A stretch of 27,284 nt of DNA, from NCBI GenBank assembly GCA_007119345.1, contig SKPV01000050.1, forward strand, positions 1 through 27,284, written 5' to 3'. Under the pieces are notes generated by a model. That model searched no databases and was not told where the DNA came from. It saw only the letters and a list, made by a program, of their open reading frames with translations. Within the stretch, counting starts at the first letter, position 1; every line of letters begins with the position of its first letter. This stretch comes from Halovivax sp. GTDB taxonomy: Archaea; Halobacteriota; Halobacteria; Halobacteriales; Natrialbaceae. Positions 14,225 through 20,937 of this stretch are shown piece by piece. The translations under genes and the position numbers were made by a program.

Positions 14225-15567
14225 CTGAGCTCGTCGAGGATCGGCCGGAACTTGAGTTCGACCTCGCGCCACTCCTCGTCGGGGTCGCTGTCGGCGACGA
14301 TGCCGTTTCCGGCGAACAGGGTGACTCGGCGATCGGTCGCGACGCCCGAGCGGATCCCCACGGCGAACTCGCCGTCGCCGTTCGCGTCGAACCAGCCGAC
14401 GGGCGCGGCGTACCAGCCGCGATCGAACGGCTCGACCGAGCGGATCGTCTCGCAGGCGGCGCGCTGGGGGACCCCGCCGACGGCGGGAGTCGGGTGCAGG
14501 GCATCGACGATCTCCAGAACGTGTCGATCCTCGTCCAGTTCCGCCCGAATCGGCGTCTGCAGGTGCTGGATCGTCGCCAATCGTCTGACGGTCCGAGCGT
14601 CGACGCGAACCGTCTCCGACAGCGGGTCGAGTTGCGAGCGGATCGCGTCGACGACCAACGCGTGTTCCCGGTCGAGTTTTTCGCTCTCGCGCAGTCGATC
14701 CGCGTGTTCGTCGTCCGTCTCGGGCGTCTCCCCGCGGGGGACCGACCCCGCCAAGGCTTCCGTCTCCAGGTGTCTCCCCGCCGCGGCGACGAGGCGTTCG
14801 GGGGGTGCGCCGAAGAACGTCGACGGGCCGCCGTCGACGGCGAATCGGTAACAGTCCGGGTACCGCCGCCGCAGGCGTTCCAGGGTCGCGGGGACGTCGA
14901 TTTCCGCGCCGAGTTCGGCCGTCATCGCCTGGGCGAGGACGACCTTTCGCAGATCGCCGGCGGATATCCGCTCGAGCGTCCGTTCGACCTGTCGGGTCCA
15001 GGCCGCGTGCTCGGTGGTCCGCGCGTACGAGACGATTCCGGGCGGCGTCCCGGCCCCGCGCATCGACGGGAAGTCCTCGAGACGGGATCGCCACTCCTCC
15101 AGGCGGCCGTCCACGCTGCGTTCGTCTCCGACGACGGTGAGCCACGAGCCGTCGTCGTGGCGTGAGAGCTGGACGTTCGGAATCACGAAGTCGCCGGCGG
15201 CGAAGCCGTCCCACGTTCTCGTCCCGTCAGTCCGTCCACCGTCGATCCGGTCGTGAAACGAAAATCCACCGAACGCCCGGGGTCGGGCGCGGTCGTCTCC
15301 GCGGTACGATAACGCCCCGAACGTCTCGTCCGCGCGCTCGGCGATCGTCCGAAAGCGATCCGGCCCCTCCGCCGTCAGTCGCGCGGCGGCTCCCCAGCCG
15401 ACGAGTTCCAGCCCGTCCGGCGCCGCCCAGCTGACCCGGGGCCGGTCCGCGGCGTCCAGGGCGGCGCCGAACGAGACGTCGCCGATCCGACAGCTCCGGC
15501 TCGCGAGCGAGTCGGCTGGAAGATTCGTCCCCGACGCCAGTCCTCGACCGCCCGACGCTCGCTCCAT
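14221..15567 (-). CDS. menF: Isochorismate synthase
   Basis: This enzyme isomerises chorismate to isochorismate, feeding MenD. The 448-residue protein has the chorismate-binding C-terminal domain: 'ISAGDLRKVVLAQAMTAEL', 'YRFAVDGGPSTFFGAPPERLV', 'LAGSVPRGETPETDDEHADRL', 'LATIQHLQTPIRAEL', 'LHPTPAVGGVPQ' and 'FAGNGIVADSDPDEEWREVELKF'. 'GWFDANGDGEFAVGIRS' matches the isochorismate synthase type better than anthranilate or salicylate enzymes, and coupling to menD settles the role. The ATG at 15567 is preferred over the GTG at 15591, which is only about 14 bp from the TATA box at 15601-15610. The chosen start allows a leader of about 11 nt. Confidence 0.94.
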   Translation of the reverse strand: MERASGGRGLASGTNLPADSLASRSCRIGDVSFGAALDAADRPRVSWAAPDGLELVGWGAAARLTAEGPDRFRTIAERADETFGALSYRGDDRARPRAFGGFSFHDRIDGGRTDGTRTWDGFAAGDFVIPNVQLSRHDDGSWLTVVGDERSVDGRLEEWRSRLEDFPSMRGAGTPPGIVSYARTTEHAAWTRQVERTLERISAGDLRKVVLAQAMTAELGAEIDVPATLERLRRRYPDCYRFAVDGGPSTFFGAPPERLVAAAGRHLETEALAGSVPRGETPETDDEHADRLRESEKLDREHALVVDAIRSQLDPLSETVRVDARTVRRLATIQHLQTPIRAELDEDRHVLEIVDALHPTPAVGGVPQRAACETIRSVEPFDRGWYAAPVGWFDANGDGEFAVGIRSGVATDRRVTLFAGNGIVADSDPDEEWREVELKFRPILDELR

Positions 15568-15599
15568 CGAGGTGTGTTCGGGGCGGGGCACCCTTCAGC

Positions 15600-16190
15600 C
15601 TAACTATATCGCTCTTCGCGCCACGGATTTGCGGTCTCGGAGTAACCGCGGCGCTCCCAGAAGCCGAGTTCGGGTTCCGTGAGGAACTCCACCCCGTCGA
15701 CCCACTTCGCGCCCTTGTAGGCGTACTTGTGGGGCGTGACGACCCGCAGCGGCCCGCCGTGGTCGTCGGGTAGCGGTTCGCCGTCGAGTTCCCACGCGAA
15801 GAGCACGTCCTCGCGCATGCAGTCGGCGAGCGGCAGGTCGGTCGTGTATCCGTCCGCGGCCGAGAACAGGACGTGGACGGCCTCCTCGCGAACGCCGACG
15901 GCGTCGGCCAGCACCGGGAACGGGACGCCGGTGAACTCGCAGTCGAATCGGCTCCAGCCCGTTACGCAGTGAAAGTCCTGGCGCTGGGTCTCGTGGGGAA
16001 GCTCGCGAAACTCGCCCCAGGAGAACGTTCGCGGCGACTCGACGGCGCCGGAGACGCTACACTCCCACGTCTCCAGGTCGATCTCCGGGGTCTCTCCCTT
16101 GCTCAGCACGGGGAACGCCGTCGTCTCGCGTTGACCGGGCGGGAGGCGTTCGCCGTCGAACTCCCGGTGGAGTCCCGTGACGTCTTTCAT
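15600..16190 (-). CDS. Small SUOX-type molybdopterin-dependent oxidoreductase, 196 aa
   Basis: This is a compact molybdopterin-domain protein of the sulfite oxidase/YedY fold, without signal peptide or heme domain, so probably cytoplasmic. Fold markers are 'LETWECSVSGAVESPRTFSWGEF', the Mo-binding cysteine C75 in 'QDFHCVTGWSRFDCEFTGVPF', 'LPLADCMREDVLFAWELDGEPLP', 'HGGPLRVVTPHKYAYKGAKWVDGVEF' and the end 'GFWERRGYSETANPW'. Such stand-alone proteins are widespread in archaea with unknown physiological substrates. A preceding in-frame stretch of 33 residues looks non-coding, so the ATG at 16190 is preferred. The stop overlaps the TATA box of menF on the same strand. Confidence 0.9.
   Translation of the reverse strand: MKDVTGLHREFDGERLPPGQRETTAFPVLSKGETPEIDLETWECSVSGAVESPRTFSWGEFRELPHETQRQDFHCVTGWSRFDCEFTGVPFPVLADAVGVREEAVHVLFSAADGYTTDLPLADCMREDVLFAWELDGEPLPDDHGGPLRVVTPHKYAYKGAKWVDGVEFLTEPELGFWERRGYSETANPWREERYS
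15601..15610 (-). promoter_or_regulatory. TATA box for menF-menD
   Basis: The minus-strand sequence GATATAGTTA directly overlaps the stop codon of the upstream molybdopterin gene. Its centre is 38 bp before the menF ATG. It shows that menF-menD can be transcribed independently of the molybdopterin gene. Confidence 0.55.
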
Positions 16191-16335
16191 GTGCGTAGAT
16201 AGGGGCTCGCGAACGTAGGTGTGGTGGTTCCGGGCGCTCGGGACAACGATGGATTCGCGTGCCGGGAACGACCGTGAAACTCGCCGCAACGATTCCGAGA
16301 CCGATCTGGAACCGTTTCACGCATCGATACTCGAT

Positions 16336-16343
16336 CTATAACC
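16336..16343 (+). promoter_or_regulatory. TATA-like box for the 99-residue membrane protein gene
   Basis: CTATAACC is centred about 35 bp before the ATG at 16374, allowing a leader of about 8 nt. Confidence 0.5.
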
Positions 16344-16373
16344 AAGTCGGGGCTGGCCGACGGTGCCAATCGC

Positions 16374-16673
16374 ATGGCTACCAGACAAAAGATGCAGGAA
16401 GGAGAGATATCAGGCGAAGCGGCCGAGGAAGTGGGCGAACAAGCACTGGGACCGGCGGCCATCGCGTCGGCCGCGTCGGTCGGTCTGGCGTGGTACTACT
16501 TCTTCGTGCGCGGAGACAAACAGCGCGGGTTGTTCGTCGGGCTGTGGCCGCCGACCATCCTCGCCTTCGCGAGCTACTTCAACCAGCGCAAGATGCGCCA
16601 GCAGCTCAATACGATCACCAAGCCCGGCAGCGCGATCAAAGGCGCGATCGACTCGATGATGGGTAACCGGTGA
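16374..16673 (+). CDS. Small hypothetical membrane protein, 99 aa
   Basis: I do not recognise the family. The 99-residue protein has a polar N-terminus ('MATRQKMQEGEISGEAAEEVGEQ'), one hydrophobic helix at about 27-46 ('PAAIASAASVGLAWYYFFV') and a second at about 52-69 ('GLFVGLWPPTILAFASYF'), separated by the charged turn 'RGDKQR'. The amphipathic, basic tail is 'NQRKMRQQLNTITKPGSAIKGAIDSMM'. A two-helix hairpin with both ends in the cytoplasm is the simplest topology. A TATA box at 16336 supports the start. It is divergent from the molybdopterin gene and followed by 287 bp without a gene. The function is unknown. Confidence 0.8.
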   Translation: MATRQKMQEGEISGEAAEEVGEQALGPAAIASAASVGLAWYYFFVRGDKQRGLFVGLWPPTILAFASYFNQRKMRQQLNTITKPGSAIKGAIDSMMGNR

Positions 16674-16783
16674 GTCGAGTCGGCAGGACGTCACCTGCTC
16701 GAGGGCTCTCCGAGTCGCCGCCGATCGCGTGCCGAGGGGAGGGCGGGCGACGAACCGTCCCGAACCCCTCCTCGTCCGGCGCG

Positions 16784-16789
16784 TTTTTT
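16784..16789 (+). terminator. Possible T-run terminator after the 99-residue protein gene
   Basis: Six consecutive T in otherwise GC-rich DNA, about 110 bp after the stop at 16673. Archaeal termination often uses oligo-T, but one short run is weak evidence. Confidence 0.25.
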
Positions 16790-16874
16790 CGGCGATCGCG
16801 CCGACGACGATCGACCCCCGATCTGCGAGCGAAACGGCCGCTGAATCGCTACCGGAAATCGCCGCAAAACCGAA

Positions 16875-16896
16875 CGCCGTGACCAGTGTCACGGCG
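16875..16896. promoter_or_regulatory. Perfect 9-bp inverted repeat upstream of the ribbon-helix-helix gene
   Basis: The arms are CGCCGTGAC and GTCACGGCG, separated by the 4 bp CAGT. The element ends about 32 bp before the TATA box at 16929. It could be an operator (RHH proteins bind short palindromes) or a hairpin that ends transcription from the gene upstream. It is not followed by a clean T-run. Confidence 0.6.
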
Positions 16897-16928
16897 GTTA
16901 TTTCCGGCGAGCTAGTATCCCCGTCAAA

Positions 16929-16937
16929 CTTAAATAC
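16929..16937 (+). promoter_or_regulatory. TATA box for the ribbon-helix-helix gene
   Basis: CTTAAATAC is centred 28 bp before the ATG at 16961, the expected spacing for a leaderless mRNA. Confidence 0.65.
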
Positions 16938-16960
16938 CCCTCCACCGAAACCCGAACCAG

Positions 16961-17173
16961 ATGCCGAAAGTTGAGCTCACGATACCGGAGCATCTCGAGA
17001 TGCAGATCGCGCAAATGGTCGAACGCGGCGAGTTCGTCAATCGCGAAGAGGCGATCGAAGATCTTCTCTCGACCGGTATCAAGGCGTACAAGACGAGCGG
17101 TCCGCAGGAGGAAGGGGAACCGGGGTTCGAAGACGACGGAATGATGGGCCACGACGACGAGTACGTCTTCTGA
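16961..17173 (+). CDS. Ribbon-helix-helix (CopG/MetJ-type) DNA-binding protein, 70 aa
   Basis: This is a small RHH protein. 'MPKVELTIPEHLEMQIAQMVERGEFVNREEAIEDLLSTGIKAY' gives the strand ('KVELTIP'), helix A ('EHLEMQIAQMVERG') and helix B ('NREEAIEDLLSTGIKAY') of the fold. An acidic tail rich in Glu and Asp ('EEGEPGFEDDGMMGHDDEYVF') follows. RHH proteins bind DNA as dimers through the N-terminal strand. The promoter predicts a leaderless mRNA, and a 9-bp inverted repeat lies upstream of it, so autoregulation is possible. Its stop is 4 bp from the stop of the convergent 57-residue gene. The regulated genes are unknown. Confidence 0.88.
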   Translation: MPKVELTIPEHLEMQIAQMVERGEFVNREEAIEDLLSTGIKAYKTSGPQEEGEPGFEDDGMMGHDDEYVF

Positions 17174-17177
17174 TCGA

Positions 17178-17351
17178 TTACAGGGCCGTCGCCAGTACCG
17201 GCACGCCGAACGCGACGGCGATTCCGATCGCGAGCACGACGAACCCGTAGGCGAGCTCCGTGCGCCCGAACTCGCTCATGGGCGCGGTGGTCCGTTCCGC
17301 GTCGAGGTCCTCTCCGACGGTCTCCGCCGAATCGTCTGTGTCGGCCGTCAT
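17178..17351 (-). CDS. Small single-helix membrane protein, 57 aa
   Basis: This small gene is easily missed. Its 57 residues begin 'MTADTDDSAETVGEDL', an acidic and probably cytoplasmic tail of about 33 residues. One hydrophobic helix follows, 'LAYGFVVLAIGIAVAFGVPVLATAL', running to the C-terminus. This shape fits a family of small haloarchaeal membrane proteins (possibly DUF7550; recalled, not checked). The ATG lies 27 bp from the TATA-like GCTTAAGTG, so it is likely transcribed leaderless. It converges on the RHH gene with 4 bp between the stops. An internal in-frame ATG (residue 25) is an alternative start. The function is unknown. Confidence 0.75.
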   Translation of the reverse strand: MTADTDDSAETVGEDLDAERTTAPMSEFGRTELAYGFVVLAIGIAVAFGVPVLATAL

Positions 17352-17373
17352 ATCGGGTTATTTTCTCGTCGGT

Positions 17374-17382
17374 CACTTAAGC
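17374..17382 (-). promoter_or_regulatory. TATA-like box for the 57-residue membrane protein gene
   Basis: The minus-strand sequence GCTTAAGTG is centred 27 bp before the ATG at 17351. Confidence 0.55.
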
Positions 17383-17448
17383 GGTGACGTTTCCGTTCCG
17401 CGCGCCCGGGTAACGGCGATCGCTCTCGCCGTCCGATCGATCGTCACC

Positions 17449-17578
17449 CGCTTCCGAACGCGGTCTGCATCCGTCCGCTTCCGAACGCGGTTTGTATCCG
17501 TCCGCTTCCGGGCGCGGTATACTTCCATCCCCCTCCAAGCGCGACCTGCATCCGCCCACTTTCGGGCCCCTTTACTAC
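17449..17578. repeat. 27-bp tandem repeat (four full copies plus a partial) running into the hisF promoter
   Basis: The units are 17449-17475, 17476-17502, 17503-17529 and 17530-17556, with a degenerate fifth to about 17578. Copies 1 and 2 differ at two positions; later copies diverge. The units start CGCTTCCGAACGCGG or variants, and the first copies contain the near-palindrome CCGCTTCCGAACGCGG. The minus strand stays open through the array only because 27 is a multiple of three. The hisF TATA-like element CTTTACTAC (about 17569-17577) sits in the partial fifth unit. Confidence 0.88.
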
Positions 17579-17609
17579 CGTGGCCGCGAAGGCCCGTCCA
17601 CGGAACTTC

Positions 17610-18425
17610 ATGGTACTGACGAAACGAATTATTCCCTGCATCGACGTCGATCTCGACGAAGAGGGGAATCCGGCGGTCTACACGGGCGTCCACTTCGAGG
17701 ACCTCCGGTACACGGGCGACCCGGTCGAGATGGCCCGGGAGTACAACGAGGCCGGCGCGGACGAGTTCGTCTTCCTCGACATCACGGCCTCCGCCGACGG
17801 TCGGGAGACGATGCTCGGCGTGGTCGAGGACGTCGCAGACGAGGTGTTTATTCCCCTGACGGTCGGCGGCGGTATCCGAACCGTCGAGGACATCGGGGAG
17901 ACGCTACGCGCCGGTGCGGACAAGGTGTCGATCACGACGGGCGCCCTCGAGCGACCGGAACTCATCACCGACGGCGCCCGTGCGTTCGGCAGCCAGTGCA
18001 TCGTCATCAGCGTCGATGCGAAGCGCCGGTTCGACGAGGACGGCGAACACTACGTCGCGGTCGACGGCGAGTCCTGCTGGTTCGAGTGCACGAAGAAAGG
18101 GGGTCGCGAGGGAACGGGAATCGACGTCCTCGAGTGGGCCCGCGAGGCGGAACGTCGCGGCGCCGGCGAACTGTTCGTCAACTCGATCGATCGCGACGGG
18201 ACGAAAGACGGCTACGACCTCCCGCTGACGAGCGCCGTCTGCGACGCCGTCGACACGCCGGTGATCGCCTCTTCAGGGTGCGGCGGCCCGGAGGACATGT
18301 ACGAGGTCTTCACCGAGGCCGGTGCGGACGCGGGACTCGCCGCTTCCATCTTCCACTTCGGCGAGTTCTCGATCCGGGAGACGAAGGAATTCCTCGACCG
18401 ACGAGGCGTTCCGGTTCGACGGTAG
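17610..18425 (+). CDS. hisF: Imidazole glycerol phosphate synthase, cyclase subunit HisF
   Basis: HisF cyclises PRFAR with ammonia from HisH, giving IGP (histidine synthesis) and AICAR (purine synthesis). The 271-residue (βα)8 barrel has the two catalytic aspartates in 'KRIIPCIDVDLDEEG' and 'CIVISVDAKRRF'. Phosphate-site loops are 'TVGGGIRTVEDI' and 'SSGCGGPEDMYEVF', and 'TSAVCDAVDTPVIAS' completes the barrel. The insert 'CTKKGGREGTGIDVLEWA' is the usual archaeal/bacterial HisF loop. The ATG at 17610 gives the expected N-terminus; a GTG at 17580 would add ten residues of no apparent value. The promoter lies at the edge of a 27-bp repeat array. It is convergent with rpoL. No other his gene is in the window. 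Confidence 0.97.
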   Translation: MVLTKRIIPCIDVDLDEEGNPAVYTGVHFEDLRYTGDPVEMAREYNEAGADEFVFLDITASADGRETMLGVVEDVADEVFIPLTVGGGIRTVEDIGETLRAGADKVSITTGALERPELITDGARAFGSQCIVISVDAKRRFDEDGEHYVAVDGESCWFECTKKGGREGTGIDVLEWAREAERRGAGELFVNSIDRDGTKDGYDLPLTSAVCDAVDTPVIASSGCGGPEDMYEVFTEAGADAGLAASIFHFGEFSIRETKEFLDRRGVPVRR

Positions 18426-18654
18426 ACGGCGGGCGCCGTTCGACCTCCCGTCCGACGCCTCGCTCGGCGGGGTGGATCTCCACTCCCTCCCCGAGGCCGG
18501 GGATTCGTCCCTCGAAATCGTCGGTCGGTGTGGCGTGCGTTCGGATCGGAACTCGGGAAGGCGTCGTCGCTCGGATCGAACCCCGTTCGTTCCGCCCCGC
18601 GAACGTCCGACCGTCGGTTTTCGTGACCGACTCCCGAATCGGCGATCGACGGTT

Positions 18655-18939
18655 TCAGACCGCCGACTCGTACGCGCTGCGGAACGCGCCGCTGTTCTCC
18701 CGGATCGTGCCGGCGGCGTCCTCGAGTGCGTCGAGCGGTTCGATCGATCCGTCGGTCTTGACCGTGAGAATCGGGTCGGTCTGGCCGCCGGATTGCTCCG
18801 GGTTCATGTCGTAGGTCGCCGCGTCCACGGACTCGTGTTCCAGCAGCGCTCCCTTCAGCACGTTCATGAAGGTGTGGTCCTCGCCCGCGATCTCGATGGA
18901 GAGTTCCTCCTCGGTGTGGTCGGTAACCCGCAGTTCCAT
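18655..18939 (-). CDS. rpoL: DNA-directed RNA polymerase subunit L
   Basis: RpoL (Rpo11) pairs with RpoD in the assembly platform of archaeal RNA polymerase and is homologous to eukaryotic Rpb11/AC19. The 94-residue protein has the family core 'EIAGEDHTFMNVLKGALLEHESVDAATYDMNPEQSGGQTDPILTVKTDG', including the conserved 'DHTFMNVL', and an amphipathic C-terminal helix 'LEDAAGTIRENSGAFRSAYE'. The ATG at 18939 gives a typical N-terminus and lies about 28 bp from the GGTACAAAC element. The stop is 229 bp from the hisF stop (convergent), and the gene is divergent from the rhomboid gene. Confidence 0.96.
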   Translation of the reverse strand: MELRVTDHTEEELSIEIAGEDHTFMNVLKGALLEHESVDAATYDMNPEQSGGQTDPILTVKTDGSIEPLDALEDAAGTIRENSGAFRSAYESAV

Positions 18940-18962
18940 AGCTACGGATGGGCGAGTCAGCC

Positions 18963-18971
18963 GTTTGTACC
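18963..18971 (-). promoter_or_regulatory. TATA-like box for rpoL
   Basis: The minus-strand sequence GGTACAAAC is centred about 28 bp before the rpoL ATG. Confidence 0.45.
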
Positions 18972-19137
18972 TTTCGAAGGTCCGGGACGCCGTCGGTCGA
19001 TGGTCGAAGTCGGGGGGTCGACGGCGTCGTTCGGTTCTTCGTCTCGACCCTGCGGCTGCGTCGGTGCCACCGCCGGTCGTCGGTCGGTAGAATCGGTGGG
19101 TCGACGAGCCGCCGGTTCCGCCGGCCGAGGAAAACCA

Positions 19138-19146
19138 CTTTACTAA
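19138..19146 (+). promoter_or_regulatory. TATA-like box for the rhomboid gene
   Basis: CTTTACTAA is centred about 25 bp before the ATG at 19167, consistent with a leaderless mRNA. Confidence 0.55.
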
Positions 19147-19166
19147 CCCGGTGCCACGCCCAGCAC

Positions 19167-20936
19167 ATGAGTCGCCTGGGTGCCGTCGTGTTGCTCGTCG
19201 CGATCGTCGCGCTCGCGGCGTCCCTCGCGGTGCTCCGGACGATGGATCGCGGTCGCGGGAACTGGTCGGACGCCCTCGGGGACCGTTTTTACCTGGGCGT
19301 TCCGTGGGGAACGCTCGTCGTCGTCGCGTTCGTCCTGGCCGTCTACCTGTTCGTCCAGGACGGACGAACCGACTGGTCGAACCCGGTGACGATTCCGTAC
19401 CGGGCCTGGTCGTACTGGTACCCGCTCGGGCTGGCGACGGCGTCGTTCTCTCACAACGGGCCGAATCACCTGCTCGGAAATCTGGCCGGGACCCTCGTAC
19501 TGGCGCCGATCGCGGAGTACTTCTGGGGCCACCGACCGCGAGAGCCCGAGCGGGTCCGTCACGCCCGACTCGCCGATCCACGGATACGGGCGTTCGTCGT
19601 CTTCCCGACCGCGGTGATCGGGATCGGGTTGCTCACGAGCGTCTTCGCGCTCGGGCCCGTCATCGGGTTCTCCGGGGTCGTCTTCGCGTTCGCCGGATTC
19701 GCGATCGTCCGATACCCGATCGCGACGATCGTGGCGATCCTCGGCGCCCACGGGGCGATCCTCACGGTGATCAGGGCGGTCCAGTCTCCGATCCTGTGGG
19801 CGACCGCCCAGCCGAGTCCGCCGGCGCCGCCGTCCTGGGCCACGATCGCCATCCAGGGCCACGCGATCGGATTTCTGTTCGGCGTCCTCCTCGGCGCGAC
19901 CCTGCTTCGACGTCGACGTGTCCGTCCCGATCCGGTTCTCCTCTGGCTGGCGATTCTCCTGTTCGGGTTCGCCCAATCGCTCTGGGCGATCTACTGGTTC
20001 GCCGGCGAGGGAACGTTCGTCCTCCTGCGCGGGCCCGGCGTGATCGTCGTCGTCTCGCTCGCGATCGTCGTGACCGTCGCGATCGTCGGGTCGGATCGAT
20101 CGCTCGTCCCCGGGCGACTCCGTCGCGGATCGGCCGCCGACGAGACGGTGGAACGCCGCATCGAACTCGGGTTCGGGAGTTCTGGTTCGTCTGACCGGTC
20201 GCGACCGCGCGTCGAGCGACTCTCGCGCTCGGTGGCGAGCGGAGCCGACGGTGAGCGATTCACGAGCAGGGGTGCAGCGTTGCTCGCGGTGCTTCTCGTC
20301 GTGGCGGCGATCTCCGGTCCGGCGGTGGCCGTCAACGCGTTCGTGGTCGATTCCGGAGACGCCGAAGGCGCCGTCGCCGTCGCGGATTACGAGGTCGCCT
20401 ACGACGAGGGCGTCGAGAACCCGCTCGTCTCGATCGCCCCGGTCGACGCCCTGGGCCTGAACGAAACGGTGACCGCCAGCGGCGTGATCGTCTGGTCCGA
20501 AGACCGCGGGATCTGGACCGACGCCGTGACCGCCGATCGGTTGGCGTTCACGGGCGAGGAGGAGATTCACCTCGGTGGCCCCGGCTGGCGGGAGACGGTG
20601 ACCGCGGAGCGCGCCGGCTGGGACGTGGTCGGGAACGAGTCAGCCTACGCCGTCAGGCTCTCGACCGAGGGCGACGGGTCGACGCTCGCCTTCGAGTCCG
20701 ACGCCGTCACCTCGGACGTCGTGATCGTCGGCAACCGGATCTCGATCGTCCCAAAGAGCGGCGAGTTCCAGATCGAACTTCGCGAGGAGAACGGGAGCGC
20801 GACGACGGTCCCGATCCCCGAGGAGGGCGACGACGCGACCGTCGCGGACGTCACGTTCGTCCGGGAAGACGACGAGCTGTACGCTGAATCGGGCGGAACG
20901 CGCGTCGTCGTCGCTTCGGCGGAGGAGTACCAGTAA
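19167..20936 (+). CDS. Rhomboid-family intramembrane serine protease with a large C-terminal domain
   Basis: Rhomboids cleave membrane proteins within the bilayer using a Ser-His dyad. The 589-residue protein has 'SFSHNGPNHLLGNLAGTLVL' (93-112, the HxxxN-H-type oxyanion helix), the nucleophile S169 in 'VIGFSGVVFAF' and the base H232 in 'IQGHAIGFLFGVLLG'. The helical core spans about residues 5-308. A cytoplasmic basic linker follows, then another helix at about 373-395 ('LLAVLLVVAAISGPAVAVNAF'). The last 190 residues are probably extracellular, acidic and β-rich ('DDVTF'-like strands, 'GNRISIVPKSGEFQIELRE'). That domain is unusual in length compared with typical rhomboids of 200-300 residues. 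The stop is 1 bp from the convergent methyltransferase stop. The substrate is unknown. Confidence 0.9.
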   Translation: MSRLGAVVLLVAIVALAASLAVLRTMDRGRGNWSDALGDRFYLGVPWGTLVVVAFVLAVYLFVQDGRTDWSNPVTIPYRAWSYWYPLGLATASFSHNGPNHLLGNLAGTLVLAPIAEYFWGHRPREPERVRHARLADPRIRAFVVFPTAVIGIGLLTSVFALGPVIGFSGVVFAFAGFAIVRYPIATIVAILGAHGAILTVIRAVQSPILWATAQPSPPAPPSWATIAIQGHAIGFLFGVLLGATLLRRRRVRPDPVLLWLAILLFGFAQSLWAIYWFAGEGTFVLLRGPGVIVVVSLAIVVTVAIVGSDRSLVPGRLRRGSAADETVERRIELGFGSSGSSDRSRPRVERLSRSVASGADGERFTSRGAALLAVLLVVAAISGPAVAVNAFVVDSGDAEGAVAVADYEVAYDEGVENPLVSIAPVDALGLNETVTASGVIVWSEDRGIWTDAVTADRLAFTGEEEIHLGGPGWRETVTAERAGWDVVGNESAYAVRLSTEGDGSTLAFESDAVTSDVVIVGNRISIVPKSGEFQIELREENGSATTVPIPEEGDDATVADVTFVREDDELYAESGGTRVVVASAEEYQ

Positions 20937-20937
20937 T

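Noticed and set aside
12741..14504. A long Arg-rich minus-strand frame across menD/menF
   Set aside because: Frame-shifted shadow of menD and menF in GC-rich DNA; highly basic composition unlike haloarchaeal proteins.
16249..16341. A 30-codon ORF upstream of the 99-residue membrane protein
   Set aside because: Composition is acceptable, but there is no promoter or ribosome-binding site, and its end overlaps the next gene's TATA box.
17377..17693. Minus-strand gene over the hisF repeats with repeated peptide
   Set aside because: The open frame exists because the 27-bp period is a multiple of three; it runs into hisF and has no promoter or family resemblance.
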